11,731 nucleotides of DNA from Candidatus Omnitrophota bacterium (GTDB taxonomy: Bacteria > Omnitrophota > Gorgyraeia > 2-01-FULL-45-10): assembly GCA_030691985.1 (NCBI GenBank), contig JAUYDB010000037.1, positions 1 through 11,731 on the forward strand, in the 5' to 3' direction. The position numbers were made by a program, and so were the translations under genes. The number at the start of each line of letters is the position of its first letter. The first letter of the stretch is position 1. The notes beneath the pieces were generated by a model. It made no database searches. It worked only from the letters and a program-made list of their open reading frames with translations, and was not told the DNA's origin. Positions 1 to 7,065 of the stretch are shown one piece after another.

Positions 1-1280
1 GCGTAGGAATTATCGAGGAATCGAAAAGGTTTTATCCGGACAATTCCCTCGCCTGCCACCTCTTAGGCACCGTTGACGTCGATAATACCGGGCTGGAGGG
101 CTTGGAATTATTTTATAATGCCTATCTGAAAGGCGAAAGCGGCTGGCTTATCTCCACACAGGATGCCAAGCGTAAGTTGTTAGAATCGTACCAGGGCGAA
201 TTTATCTCACCGAAAAAAGGCTTGAACCTGCAGCTTACCATTGACGAAGTAATACAGAATGCCGCGGAAAGAGAGCTTGGGAAGATATATGAGAAGTATA
301 ACGCGAAGGGCGCATCCATCATCGTCATGGATCCGCGTAACGGAGACATCCTGGCGCTCGCCAATTTTCCGAATTACGATTTAAATAATGTTACGAAAAG
401 ATCTCCGGAGGCGGTGCGGAACAGGGCTATAAATGATTTTTTTGAGCCCGGAAGCGTATTCAAGATTATCACGGCGAGCGCTGCCCTGGAAGAGAAGGTA
501 GCGGATCTCGACGATAAGTTTTATTGTGAAAACGGCGCATATAAAGCAGGCCGAAGGATATTGCACGACCATACTCCTCATGGTACATTGACATTTAAAG
601 AGGTGATAGAAAAATCGAGCAATATAGGCACCGTTAAGATAGCAAGCCTTTTTGGGCCTGAGAGGATGTATGGATATATAAAGGCCTTTGGTTTCTTTGA
701 TAAGACGGGCGTGGACCTTCCGGGGGAGGTTGTCGGAATGAACAGGCCGCAGTCAAAATGGTCGGGCTCTAGCATGCTCGCGATACCTATGGGCCAGGAA
801 GTTACGGCTACGGCAATGCAACTTGCGTGCGCTATATCCGTTATCGCGAACAACGGATTCCTGGTAAAACCGCGCGTGGTAAAAGCAATAATAGATGAGA
901 AAGGGTATCCGATAAAGGAATTTCGGCCGAAGGTTTTGAGAAAGGTTATATCGTCCCGGACCGCTGTTAAGATGAGGGCCATACTGATGGGCGTTGTCGA
1001 GAGCGGCACTGGCAAGAAGGCCAAAATAGAGGAATATGATGTGGCGGGAAAGACAGGCACAGCGCAAAAGGTAGAACCGGGCGGAATATATTCTCACGAC
1101 AGGTTCTTAGCGTCCTTTATAGGATTTGCCCCTGTCGAAAAACCCGTGCTGTCTATAGTAGTGTGTGTTGATGAACCCCGTCCGGTATATTATGGCGGAG
1201 AGGTCGCTGCCCCTGTGTTCAAAAACGTGGTCGATGAATCGCTTAAGTATTTGAATGCCAAAGGGGCAAAATTTTTGTAG
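1..1280 (+). CDS. ftsI: Septal peptidoglycan transpeptidase FtsI (PBP3-type class B PBP), 5' end missing
   Basis: Class B penicillin-binding protein that cross-links septal peptidoglycan in the periplasm, normally working with FtsW. The frame is open from the left edge (first whole codon at base 3), giving 425 residues; the N-terminal membrane anchor and part of the pedestal domain lie outside. The sequence before base 102 (YPDNSLACHLLG, GLEGLE) is typical pedestal-domain sequence, so the TTG at 102 is not the real start. The three active-site motifs are present in order: SVFK with nucleophile Ser at 453-455 and Lys at 462-464, SSN at 615-623, and KTG at 1050-1058. The protein ends soon after the transpeptidase domain with no PASTA repeats, which argues against a SpoVD-type or Gram-positive PBP2x-type protein. 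Its place directly before murE supports FtsI over the elongation enzyme PBP2 (MrdA). No defect is seen in the visible part. Confidence 0.95.
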   Translation, partial: VGIIEESKRFYPDNSLACHLLGTVDVDNTGLEGLELFYNAYLKGESGWLISTQDAKRKLLESYQGEFISPKKGLNLQLTIDEVIQNAAERELGKIYEKYNAKGASIIVMDPRNGDILALANFPNYDLNNVTKRSPEAVRNRAINDFFEPGSVFKIITASAALEEKVADLDDKFYCENGAYKAGRRILHDHTPHGTLTFKEVIEKSSNIGTVKIASLFGPERMYGYIKAFGFFDKTGVDLPGEVVGMNRPQSKWSGSSMLAIPMGQEVTATAMQLACAISVIANNGFLVKPRVVKAIIDEKGYPIKEFRPKVLRKVISSRTAVKMRAILMGVVESGTGKKAKIEEYDVAGKTGTAQKVEPGGIYSHDRFLASFIGFAPVEKPVLSIVVCVDEPRPVYYGGEVAAPVFKNVVDESLKYLNAKGAKFL

Positions 1281-1303
1281 TGAGTCGAAAACTCAGGTTT
1301 AGC

Positions 1304-1425
1304 TATCAGCCTTCAGCCTTCAGCCTTCAGTTTTCAGTTTTCACCAATCGATACGCTTTTTTGCTCTTAGCTGTAAGCTGAAAGCTGTTAGCTGAAAGCT
1401 GAAAGCTGAAAGCTGAAAGCTGAAC
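1304..1425. repeat. Inverted array of 7-nt tandem repeats between ftsI and murE
   Basis: Six units in phase fill 1304-1345 (TATCAGC, CTTCAGC x2, CTTCAGT, TTTCAGT, TTTCACC). After a 17-nt spacer ending in six T's, about nine units of the complementary sense fill 1363-1425 (GCTCTTA, GCTGTAA, GCTGAAA, GCTGTTA, GCTGAAA x4, GCTGAAC). The unit GCTGAAA is close to the reverse complement of CTTCAGC, so the two arms can pair in many registers into a long imperfect hairpin. Heptanucleotide tandem repeats are known from other bacteria, for example the STRR sequences of filamentous cyanobacteria. Function here is unknown; it may be a mobile or slippage-grown repeat, or an mRNA structure between ftsI and murE. 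Confidence 0.9.
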
Positions 1426-1455
1426 GAAGCTATAACACAGCTATAACGAGGCAAC
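1418..1455 (+). promoter_or_regulatory. murE leader with ribosome binding site, related to the ftsW leader
   Basis: GAGG at 1448-1451 lies four bases before the murE ATG and is the only plausible Shine-Dalgarno sequence. Just upstream is a 9-nt direct repeat, AGCTATAAC at 1428-1436 and 1439-1447. If one 11-nt period (1437-1447) is removed, the 30 nt ending in the ATG (1418-1436 plus 1448-1458) match the 30 nt ending in the ftsW GTG (7039-7068) at 25 positions. This leader follows directly on the 7-nt repeat array. Confidence 0.7.
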
Positions 1456-2928
1456 ATGCGTCTCAACGAATTGCTCAAAGGTTTAAGTTTCAAAACAAAA
1501 GACGATATATCCGAGATAGACGTGAAGCGCGTAAGGGATGATTCAAGGGCCGTTGAAGAAGGAGATCTGTTCATTGCCGTTAAAGGATATTCCACCGAAG
1601 GCTCCGCCTATATAGGAGAGGCTGTCAAAAATGGCGCCAGGGTAATAATGGCCCAAAGGGATCACGGTTCGTCGGGGGAGATAAAAAGAATACTGGTGGA
1701 TGATACAAGAAAAGCGCTGTCTGTATTGGCGGCAAATTTTTACGGCAATCCTTCTGACAGGCTCAAGATCGTAGGGATAACAGGGACTAACGGGAAGACC
1801 ACTATAACTTATATAATAGAAAGCATCCTGAAAAACGCCGGTAGCGGCGCAGGTGTTATAGGCACCGTAAATTACAGGCTGAAGGATAAGGTTTTACCAT
1901 CGAAGAACACGACTCCGGGGGCGCTGGAACTGCAATCTCTGCTGGCGGAAATGGCTAAAGGCGGTTTGCATTATGCTATAATGGAGATATCGAGCCATTC
2001 GCTCGACCAGGGAAGGGTTGATAGTGTCAGGTTAGATACCGGTATATTCACAAACATAAGCGCTGAGCATCTCGATTACCACAAAACGATAGAAGAATAT
2101 TTTAAAGCCAAGGCGCAGATATTCGGCCTGCTAAAAGATGGCGCAACAGCCATACTTAATGACGATGACGATAAGGTCGCGTCTTTAAAAAACTCTATAA
2201 CAAAAGCAAGGGTGATAACTTACGGGATAGAGAACTACGCCGACGTATGCGCTCAAAATATAAGGAGTTCGATCGACGGCACAAGGTTTGACGTCGTTAT
2301 GCCTAAAAATCGTTTCGAAATTCGCACGGGATTGATCGGGATGCATAATGTTTCGAACATCCTCGCAGGCATAGCCGCGGCCGTTAGTCTCAATATAGGT
2401 ATTAGCGCGATAAAGGGTGGAGTTGAATCGGTTGTTTCCGTCCCCGGCAGGTTAGAAACGCTTGATATAGGCCAGGCCTTTAAGATATTTGTTGATTACG
2501 CCCACACGGAAGACGCCCTTTACAATATATTGACCCATTTACGCAAAGTCGCGGTCAGGGGTATCATAACTGTCTTCGGTTGCGGCGGAAACAGGGATAG
2601 GCTTAAACGGCCGCTTATGGGCAAGGTCGCATGTAGACTATCTGATCACGTAGTAATAACTTCTGACAACCCGAGGTTCGAGGAACCTGAAGCCATAATA
2701 GAGGAGATAGAAAAAGGCGTGATAGGCAAATTCGATAATTATTCTGTTGCGATAGACAGGCGCGAGGCGATAAAAGAAGCGCTCGAGCTGGCCGGCGAGG
2801 GTGATATAGTGGTGATTGCCGGAAAGGGCCATGAAGATTATCAGATAGTGAAGGACAAGATCTTTAATTTTAATGACCGCGAAATAGCCAAAGAAATATT
2901 ACTAAAGAATATGGCGGTGCGCAAGTGA
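1456..2928 (+). CDS. murE: UDP-MurNAc-L-Ala-D-Glu:meso-diaminopimelate ligase MurE
   Basis: Cytoplasmic ATP-dependent Mur ligase that adds the third stem-peptide residue to UDP-MurNAc-L-Ala-D-Glu. The 490 residues show the usual three domains: N-terminal UDP-binding domain (about 1-100, with DDSRAVEEGDLFIAVKG), central ATPase domain with P-loop GTNGKTT at 110-116, and C-terminal ligase domain. Further family motifs are EISSHSLDQ, FTNISAEHLDYH (198-209), Lys219 at the position of the carbamylated lysine, GMHNVSN, FVDYAHTEDAL and GKGHEDYQ. DNPR at 404-407 is the signature of enzymes selecting meso-diaminopimelate; lysine-adding enzymes differ there. The ATG is chosen for its GAGG and the normal N-terminus. 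The stop overlaps the murF start, so the two are probably translationally coupled. Length and motifs are complete, and nothing looks defective. Confidence 0.97.
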   Translation: MRLNELLKGLSFKTKDDISEIDVKRVRDDSRAVEEGDLFIAVKGYSTEGSAYIGEAVKNGARVIMAQRDHGSSGEIKRILVDDTRKALSVLAANFYGNPSDRLKIVGITGTNGKTTITYIIESILKNAGSGAGVIGTVNYRLKDKVLPSKNTTPGALELQSLLAEMAKGGLHYAIMEISSHSLDQGRVDSVRLDTGIFTNISAEHLDYHKTIEEYFKAKAQIFGLLKDGATAILNDDDDKVASLKNSITKARVITYGIENYADVCAQNIRSSIDGTRFDVVMPKNRFEIRTGLIGMHNVSNILAGIAAAVSLNIGISAIKGGVESVVSVPGRLETLDIGQAFKIFVDYAHTEDALYNILTHLRKVAVRGIITVFGCGGNRDRLKRPLMGKVACRLSDHVVITSDNPRFEEPEAIIEEIEKGVIGKFDNYSVAIDRREAIKEALELAGEGDIVVIAGKGHEDYQIVKDKIFNFNDREIAKEILLKNMAVRK

Positions 2929-4280
2929 AGGCCGGGGAAATAATAAAAGTTACAAAGGGGATGCTCCTTTCAGGCAGCCCCGGCGTTGAAATAGACCCGT
3001 TGAATATTTCAACAGATTCGAGGACTATAAAAAGAGGAGAATTTTTCATAGCGCTTAAAGGCCCGAATTTTGACGGCAATGAATTCATAACAGAAATTTT
3101 TGATAAAAGCGCGGCAGGGGCCATGGTAGAAGGCCGCGGAGCCGAGGGCGCGGGGCGTAATAAAGTTGTCATACAGGTTAAGGATACGACAAAGGCCCTG
3201 CAGGCGATTGCGCGTTATCACAGGATGAAGTTTAGAATTCCGGTCATAGCTGTTACCGGCAGCAATGGCAAGACTACGGTAAAAGAGATGATATGGAGCG
3301 TATTGTCCTCAAAATACGAAGTCCTGAAGAGCGAAGGGACGAAGAACAACCACATCGGTATCCCGCAGACGCTTTTGAAATTAGGGCATAAACACGATCT
3401 GTGCGTTTTGGAGCTTGGCGCAAACCACAAGACAGAGCTGAAGAATCTGGCGGCAATCGCGATGCCTGCCGTTTCCGTGATAACCAATATAGGCCCGTCT
3501 CACCTGGAATTTTTTGAAAACCTCGAAGGCGTCTATAAGGCTAAAATTGAGATACTCGCCTCCCTGGAAAGGCGAAGAGGGCTGGCCATTCTCAACGGGG
3601 ACGATGATTTCCTCTTGCGGATAAAGAACAGTAAAATCCGAATAATGAGATTTGGCCTGGGAGAGGCGAACGATATTAAGGGCAGAATTCTTTCTATAGA
3701 AAAAGATAAGACGCGCTTTATTGTTAACGAAGAAGAAGTGTTTGAATTGAATGCTTTGGGAGTCCATAATGTTTATAACGCGCTTGCCGCTATAGCGGTA
3801 GGGCGCAATTTCGACATAGGTTTTGCCGCTATTAAACGGGCTCTTTCGGGTTATAAGCCGGCGCGCATGAGGCTCGATATCAGAAATATAAACGGCATAG
3901 ATATAATAGATGATTCTTACAACTCAAACCCTGCTTCAATGAAGCGGGCGCTCGAAGTTATGGAGTCATATCCGGCCAGGCACAGGTACGTTGTGAGCGC
4001 GGACATGCTGGAGCTGGGGAAAGGCAGCATCCTTTTTCATAAGGTGATAGGCGAGGAGGTCGCGAAGTTAAATCCAAAAGGCCTTTTGACTTTCGGGGAG
4101 CTTTCAAAACATACCTTTTCCCGCGCGATAGCTTGCGGGATGGATAGAGCCAGCGCCTGGCATTGTTCCACAAAAGATGAGATAGCGGCCATATTAAAAA
4201 TGGTTACCGGGAAAGGGGATGTGGTATTGATTAAAGGGTCCCGCGGCATGAAAATGGAAGAGGTGTTGGAGAAGTTGTGA
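2925..4280 (+). CDS. murF: UDP-MurNAc-tripeptide:D-Ala-D-Ala ligase MurF
   Basis: Last cytoplasmic Mur ligase, adding the D-Ala-D-Ala dipeptide to give UDP-MurNAc-pentapeptide. It has 451 residues, a normal family length. N-terminal domain contains DSRTIKRGEFFIALKG; the P-loop is GSNGKTT at 112-118. Other MurF hallmarks are EGTKNNHIGIPQTLL, LELGANHKTEL, TNIGPSHLEFF, GVYKAKIEI (with the lysine normally carbamylated), GVHNVYNALAA, IDDSYNSNPASM and a C-terminal GSRGMKME. The TNNHIG-like and DDSYNSNP motifs separate it from MurE. Translation starts at GTG 2925, overlapping the murE stop as GTGA, the usual sign of coupled translation; no good independent Shine-Dalgarno sequence is visible. The last codons (from 4274) already belong to the 7-nt repeat array that continues into the spacer. 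The D-Ala-D-Ala ligase Ddl that supplies its substrate is not in the window. Confidence 0.97.
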   Translation: MKAGEIIKVTKGMLLSGSPGVEIDPLNISTDSRTIKRGEFFIALKGPNFDGNEFITEIFDKSAAGAMVEGRGAEGAGRNKVVIQVKDTTKALQAIARYHRMKFRIPVIAVTGSNGKTTVKEMIWSVLSSKYEVLKSEGTKNNHIGIPQTLLKLGHKHDLCVLELGANHKTELKNLAAIAMPAVSVITNIGPSHLEFFENLEGVYKAKIEILASLERRRGLAILNGDDDFLLRIKNSKIRIMRFGLGEANDIKGRILSIEKDKTRFIVNEEEVFELNALGVHNVYNALAAIAVGRNFDIGFAAIKRALSGYKPARMRLDIRNINGIDIIDDSYNSNPASMKRALEVMESYPARHRYVVSADMLELGKGSILFHKVIGEEVAKLNPKGLLTFGELSKHTFSRAIACGMDRASAWHCSTKDEIAAILKMVTGKGDVVLIKGSRGMKMEEVLEKL

Positions 4281-4336
4281 GTTGTGGGTAGTGAGTAGTG
4301 TGTGTTTTACTCACAACTCATGACTTACAACTATAA
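4274..4336. repeat. Second inverted 7-nt repeat array, different unit, between murF and mraY
   Basis: The spacer divides exactly into 7-nt units: GTTGTGA (overlapping the murF stop), GTTGTGG, GTAGTGA, GTAGTGT, GTGTTTT, then the opposite sense ACTCACA, ACTCATG, ACTTACA, ACTATAA. The two halves are complementary: TGAGTTGTG at 4278-4286 pairs perfectly with CACAACTCA at 4312-4320. Period and arm-loop-arm layout match the array before murE, but the unit sequence is unrelated. The array stops at the mraY Shine-Dalgarno sequence. Function unknown. Confidence 0.8.
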
Positions 4337-4339
4337 GGA
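4335..4339 (+). promoter_or_regulatory. mraY ribosome binding site
   Basis: AAGGA six bases before ATG 4346 is the clearest Shine-Dalgarno sequence in the window. It abuts the last 7-nt unit, so folding of the array could leave it at the foot of a stem. Confidence 0.7.
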
Positions 4340-4345
4340 CTGATA

Positions 4346-5434
4346 ATGCTCTATTATCTATTATATCCGCTCAGATCTCTATGGTTTGGGTTTAATGTAT
4401 TCAAATATATTACATTCAGGGCGGTGATGGCCAGTCTCACGGCATTTTTATTATCCCTTATATTGGGCCCTTTTGTTATCAATTGGCTGAAGAGATTGAA
4501 CTTTGGACAGAATATCAGAAAAGAATATGTAGAATCGCTGTATGAGCTTCATAAGCATAAGCAGGGCACTCCGGCGATGGGCGGTATCCTTATAATAATG
4601 GCGATAACGCTGTCTACTCTTCTATGGTCCGACATACTGAATAGGTACATATTATTGACGCTCTTCTCCTTTTTATGGCTTGGCGCGGTCGGTTTTGCGG
4701 ATGATTATATAAAGATTGTAAAAAATAGAAGTTTGGGCCTCAAGCCGATGAATAAGCTGTTAAGCCAGGCTCTACTGGGATTTTTAATAGCTGTTTACAT
4801 AATGAAATTTACGCCGATTCCCACCGCGCTGTCCATTCCGTTCGTTAAACATTTTGCCTTAGACCTGGACGGTTTTTACATATTATTTGTTATATTGGTG
4901 CTGGCCAGTTCCAGTAATGCCGTAAACCTCACGGATGGGCTGGACGGCCTCGCCATAGGGTGCACCATAATAGCGGCCATATCGTATTCGGCCCTGAGCT
5001 ACATCTGCGGGAATTTCAGGTTCAGCGATTACCTGAACGTCTTCTACCTGCCGGGGGCTGGAGAGCTCTCCGTTTTCTGCGCCGCAATGATAGGCGCGGG
5101 CCTCGGATTCTTATGGTTTAATTCATATCCGGCTACGGTATTCATGGGAGATACGGGTTCTCTGGCGCTTGGGGGCGGACTGGGTGTAGTTGCAATCTTT
5201 ATAAAGAAAGAGCTCCTGCTGTTTCTTGTGGGAGGGATATTCGTCATGGAGGCGCTATCGGTCGTGCTGCAGGTCGCATGGTTTAAGACCACGAAGTCGC
5301 GTCTGTTCCTGATGTCGCCTATACATCACCATTTTCAGCTTCTGGGCTGGGTTGAGAACAAGATAATCATCCGTTTCTGGATAGTCGCGATAGTCCTGGC
5401 GCTCTTTAGCCTGTCGACGCTGAAGCTGCAGTAG
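4346..5434 (+). CDS. mraY: Phospho-MurNAc-pentapeptide transferase MraY (lipid I synthase)
   Basis: Integral membrane enzyme that moves phospho-MurNAc-pentapeptide from UDP to undecaprenyl phosphate, making lipid I on the inner face of the membrane. The 362 residues match the family length and form about ten hydrophobic segments. Family signatures are in order: MLYYLL start, HKQGTPAMGG, Mg-binding pair Asp119-Asp120 in FADDYIK, NLTDGLDGL with Asn194, Asp197 and Asp200, FNSYPATVFMGDTGS with Asp269, and His327-His329 in SPIHHHFQ. The residue after HHHF is Gln where Glu is common; I would not read a functional change into that. Start is fixed by AAGGA and the conserved N-terminus. It sits between murF and murD as in most dcw clusters. 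Both flanking spacers are repetitive: a 7-nt array upstream and a long inverted-repeat element starting eight bases after the stop. Confidence 0.98.
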   Translation: MLYYLLYPLRSLWFGFNVFKYITFRAVMASLTAFLLSLILGPFVINWLKRLNFGQNIRKEYVESLYELHKHKQGTPAMGGILIIMAITLSTLLWSDILNRYILLTLFSFLWLGAVGFADDYIKIVKNRSLGLKPMNKLLSQALLGFLIAVYIMKFTPIPTALSIPFVKHFALDLDGFYILFVILVLASSSNAVNLTDGLDGLAIGCTIIAAISYSALSYICGNFRFSDYLNVFYLPGAGELSVFCAAMIGAGLGFLWFNSYPATVFMGDTGSLALGGGLGVVAIFIKKELLLFLVGGIFVMEALSVVLQVAWFKTTKSRLFLMSPIHHHFQLLGWVENKIIIRFWIVAIVLALFSLSTLKLQ

Positions 5435-5441
5435 GGGGAGG

Positions 5442-5656
5442 ATTTTTTTCGGCTTCGACCATATTGGCCATGCGGCCAGGGGGTTTCGCCTAATTTTGTT
5501 TTTCAAGGAATAATCCTTTTGGTTTTAGTATTTTAAGCTTTACTGCCGCTGTAGATATAACGGTCATAAACGTATCATGGTAGTGCATCCTAAACAAAAT
5601 TTATACGGCTCAACCCCCTTGGCCACATGGCCATTCGACAGAAGCCGAAAAAATTT
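5442..5656. repeat. Long inverted-repeat element (MITE-like) filling the mraY-murD spacer
   Basis: The two ends of this 215-nt segment are long imperfect inverted repeats. The outermost 13 bp pair perfectly (5444-5456 with 5641-5653, six T/A pairs then CGGCTTC/GAAGCCG). Next come a less regular patch and a near-perfect stem (5466-5485 with 5612-5632: one bulge, one mismatch, including GGCCATG and GGGGGTT). Farther in, 5492-5501 pairs with 5592-5601 over 10 bp (AATTTTGTTT). The middle (about 5502-5591) is AT-rich, has no coding potential, and holds a small AAGGA/TCCTT hairpin at 5505-5518. Size and terminal repeats fit a miniature inverted-repeat element, but no target-site duplication is obvious. 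Alternatively it is a large structured leader RNA for murD. Confidence 0.85.
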
Positions 5657-5667
5657 CTTTGAAGAGC

Positions 5668-7026
5668 ATGGACCTTAAGAACAAACTGGTTACGGTAATT
5701 GGACTTGGCAACAGCGGCGTGAACGCGGCGATTTTGGCGCGCGAGGCCGGCGCGTCGGTGAGGGGCACAGATTTACATGATACGCCTTCCATAAGGGATG
5801 CGAAGAAGCTGCTTGAAGGTAAAGGCATTAATGTCGAGATAGGCGGCCACACAAAAGGATTTATAAGGGGTAGCGGCCTTGTTGTCGTAAGCCCTGGCGT
5901 TGAAGCCGGCTCACCGGCATTGAGATGGGCGGGCGAGTTTAAGATACCGGTGATAGGCGAAATGGAGCTGGGTTTTGGATTCTGCAAAGGCAGGATAATA
6001 GCCATAACCGGGACGAACGGTAAGAGCACTGTCACGACGCTGGCCGGAGAGATCCTCAAAGATGGCGGCGTGGATGCGGTTGTTTGCGGGAATATCGGCA
6101 ATTCGCTTTGCGGCGAGATACCGCGCATTAAATATAATACATGGGTATTACTTGAGGTCAGCTCTTTTCAATTAGAGAGGATAGAGGATTTTAAGCCGCA
6201 CATAGCCGTGATACTTAACGTAACAGACGATCACATGGATAGATATCGTTCGTTTAACGAATATATCAATGAAAAACTGAAGATATTCGCTAATCAGGAT
6301 AAGGGAGATATCTTAATTGTGAATTATGACGATAAGAAGTTACGCGGGCTGGCCGGTAAAGCAAAATCGAAGGTTTTATTTTTCAGCAGGTTTGAGAAGA
6401 CGCTCGGCGCATGTCTTGAAGGAAACCAGATTTGGTGCGGCCCCGACGGACGGGCAAGAAAGATATGCGGTATAGATGATATGAGGCTTAAAGGGCTGCA
6501 TAATGTCGAAAATGTTCTCGCATGCTGCCTGATCGGCGTAATCGCCGGCGTTAAGGAAGGTTCGATCCGGGATACCGTCAGGAATTTTAAAGGGCTGTCT
6601 CACAGGTTCCAGGCCGTTGGTTTCATAGACGGCGTTGAATACATCGACGATTCGAAAGGGACGACGGTAGATTCAACCTGCAGGGCGCTCGAATCCTGCG
6701 CCGGGCCCGTCATACTTATAGCGGGCGGCAAAGACAAACATAGCGATTATAGCGTTGCCAGAGATATCGTCGCCCGAAAGGTCAGGGACCTCGTTTTAAT
6801 AGGAGAGGCTAAGGGAGCGATAAAAAAAGCGCTCGAAGGCGCATGCGCGGTGCATGAGGTAAAGGATATGTTTGAGGCGGTTGTGGCAGCGCATAAACTT
6901 GCGGGCACAGATTGCGTCGTGCTGCTTTCGCCGATGTGCTCCAGCTTTGATATGTTCAAAGATTATAGACAGAGGGGCGAGGTGTTCAGGGAGGCGGTCG
7001 AACGACTGTCGAAAACTTACGTTTAG
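5668..7026 (+). CDS. murD: UDP-MurNAc-L-alanine:D-glutamate ligase MurD
   Basis: Cytoplasmic ATP-dependent ligase adding D-glutamate to UDP-MurNAc-L-Ala, the step before MurE. With the ATG at 5668 it has 452 residues. N-terminal UDP-binding domain opens with VTVIGLGNSGVNAA; P-loop GTNGKST lies at 115-121. Then come SSFQLE, NVTDDHMDRY (184-193), Lys203 at the carbamylated-lysine position, GLHNVENVLA, a DDSKGTT segment (family usually DDSKATN), AGGKDK, and the C-terminal SPMCSSFDMFKDYRQRG block that is diagnostic for MurD. The in-frame TTG at 5659 would add three residues; ATG is preferred because the conserved domain begins right after it. The ribosome binding site is poor (GAAG at 5661-5664, too close), and the start lies 12 bases after the long inverted-repeat element, so initiation may depend on that structure. 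The stop codon is inside a stem-loop. Confidence 0.96.
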   Translation: MDLKNKLVTVIGLGNSGVNAAILAREAGASVRGTDLHDTPSIRDAKKLLEGKGINVEIGGHTKGFIRGSGLVVVSPGVEAGSPALRWAGEFKIPVIGEMELGFGFCKGRIIAITGTNGKSTVTTLAGEILKDGGVDAVVCGNIGNSLCGEIPRIKYNTWVLLEVSSFQLERIEDFKPHIAVILNVTDDHMDRYRSFNEYINEKLKIFANQDKGDILIVNYDDKKLRGLAGKAKSKVLFFSRFEKTLGACLEGNQIWCGPDGRARKICGIDDMRLKGLHNVENVLACCLIGVIAGVKEGSIRDTVRNFKGLSHRFQAVGFIDGVEYIDDSKGTTVDSTCRALESCAGPVILIAGGKDKHSDYSVARDIVARKVRDLVLIGEAKGAIKKALEGACAVHEVKDMFEAVVAAHKLAGTDCVVLLSPMCSSFDMFKDYRQRGEVFREAVERLSKTYV

Positions 7027-7046
7027 CTTTCAGCTTCAAGCTAAAC
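7021..7046. repeat. Stem-loop over the murD stop codon, made of degenerate 7-nt units
   Basis: GTTTAGCTT at 7021-7029 pairs perfectly with AAGCTAAAC at 7038-7046 across an 8-nt loop; the left arm contains the murD TAG (7024-7026). The same bases read as three 7-nt units: AGCTTTC (7025), AGCTTCA (7032) and AGCTAAA (7039), close to the unit before murE. No T-run follows, so it is not a standard intrinsic terminator. Confidence 0.75.
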
Positions 7047-7065
7047 GATGCTATTACGAGGCGAC
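7039..7065 (+). promoter_or_regulatory. ftsW leader with ribosome binding site, related to the murE leader
   Basis: GAGG at 7058-7061 stands four bases before GTG 7066, the same spacing as GAGG before the murE ATG. The 30 nt ending in this GTG match the murE leader at 25 positions once an 11-nt duplication in the latter is skipped. This shared context is the main reason for choosing GTG 7066 over ATG 7048 as the ftsW start. Confidence 0.65.

Noticed and set aside
102..104. TTG as the start of the first gene
   Set aside because: The frame is open to the left edge and the upstream residues match the class B PBP pedestal domain, so the gene begins outside the window.
578..1060. Reverse-strand open frame of 160 codons inside ftsI
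   Set aside because: Lies opposite a well-supported transpeptidase domain, has no recognisable motif or ribosome binding site; a shadow frame. The same applies to reverse frames at 5610-6128 and 8465-8899.
1363..1425. CRISPR array
   Set aside because: Units are 7 nt and contiguous with no unique spacers; a simple tandem repeat.
5505..5518. AAGGA/TCCTT hairpin followed by T's as an intrinsic terminator after mraY
   Set aside because: Stem of only 5 bp, AT-rich, T-run short and interrupted by GG; more likely part of the inverted-repeat element.
5519..5561. Possible promoter (TTGGTT with TAGATA/TATAAC) in the mraY-murD spacer
   Set aside because: Spacing between candidate -35 and -10 hexamers does not fit and the region is AT-rich enough to give such matches by chance.
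7048..7050. ATG as ftsW start
   Set aside because: Would place the good GAGG inside the gene and leave no ribosome binding site; GTG 7066 shares its leader and spacing with murE. Not fully excluded.
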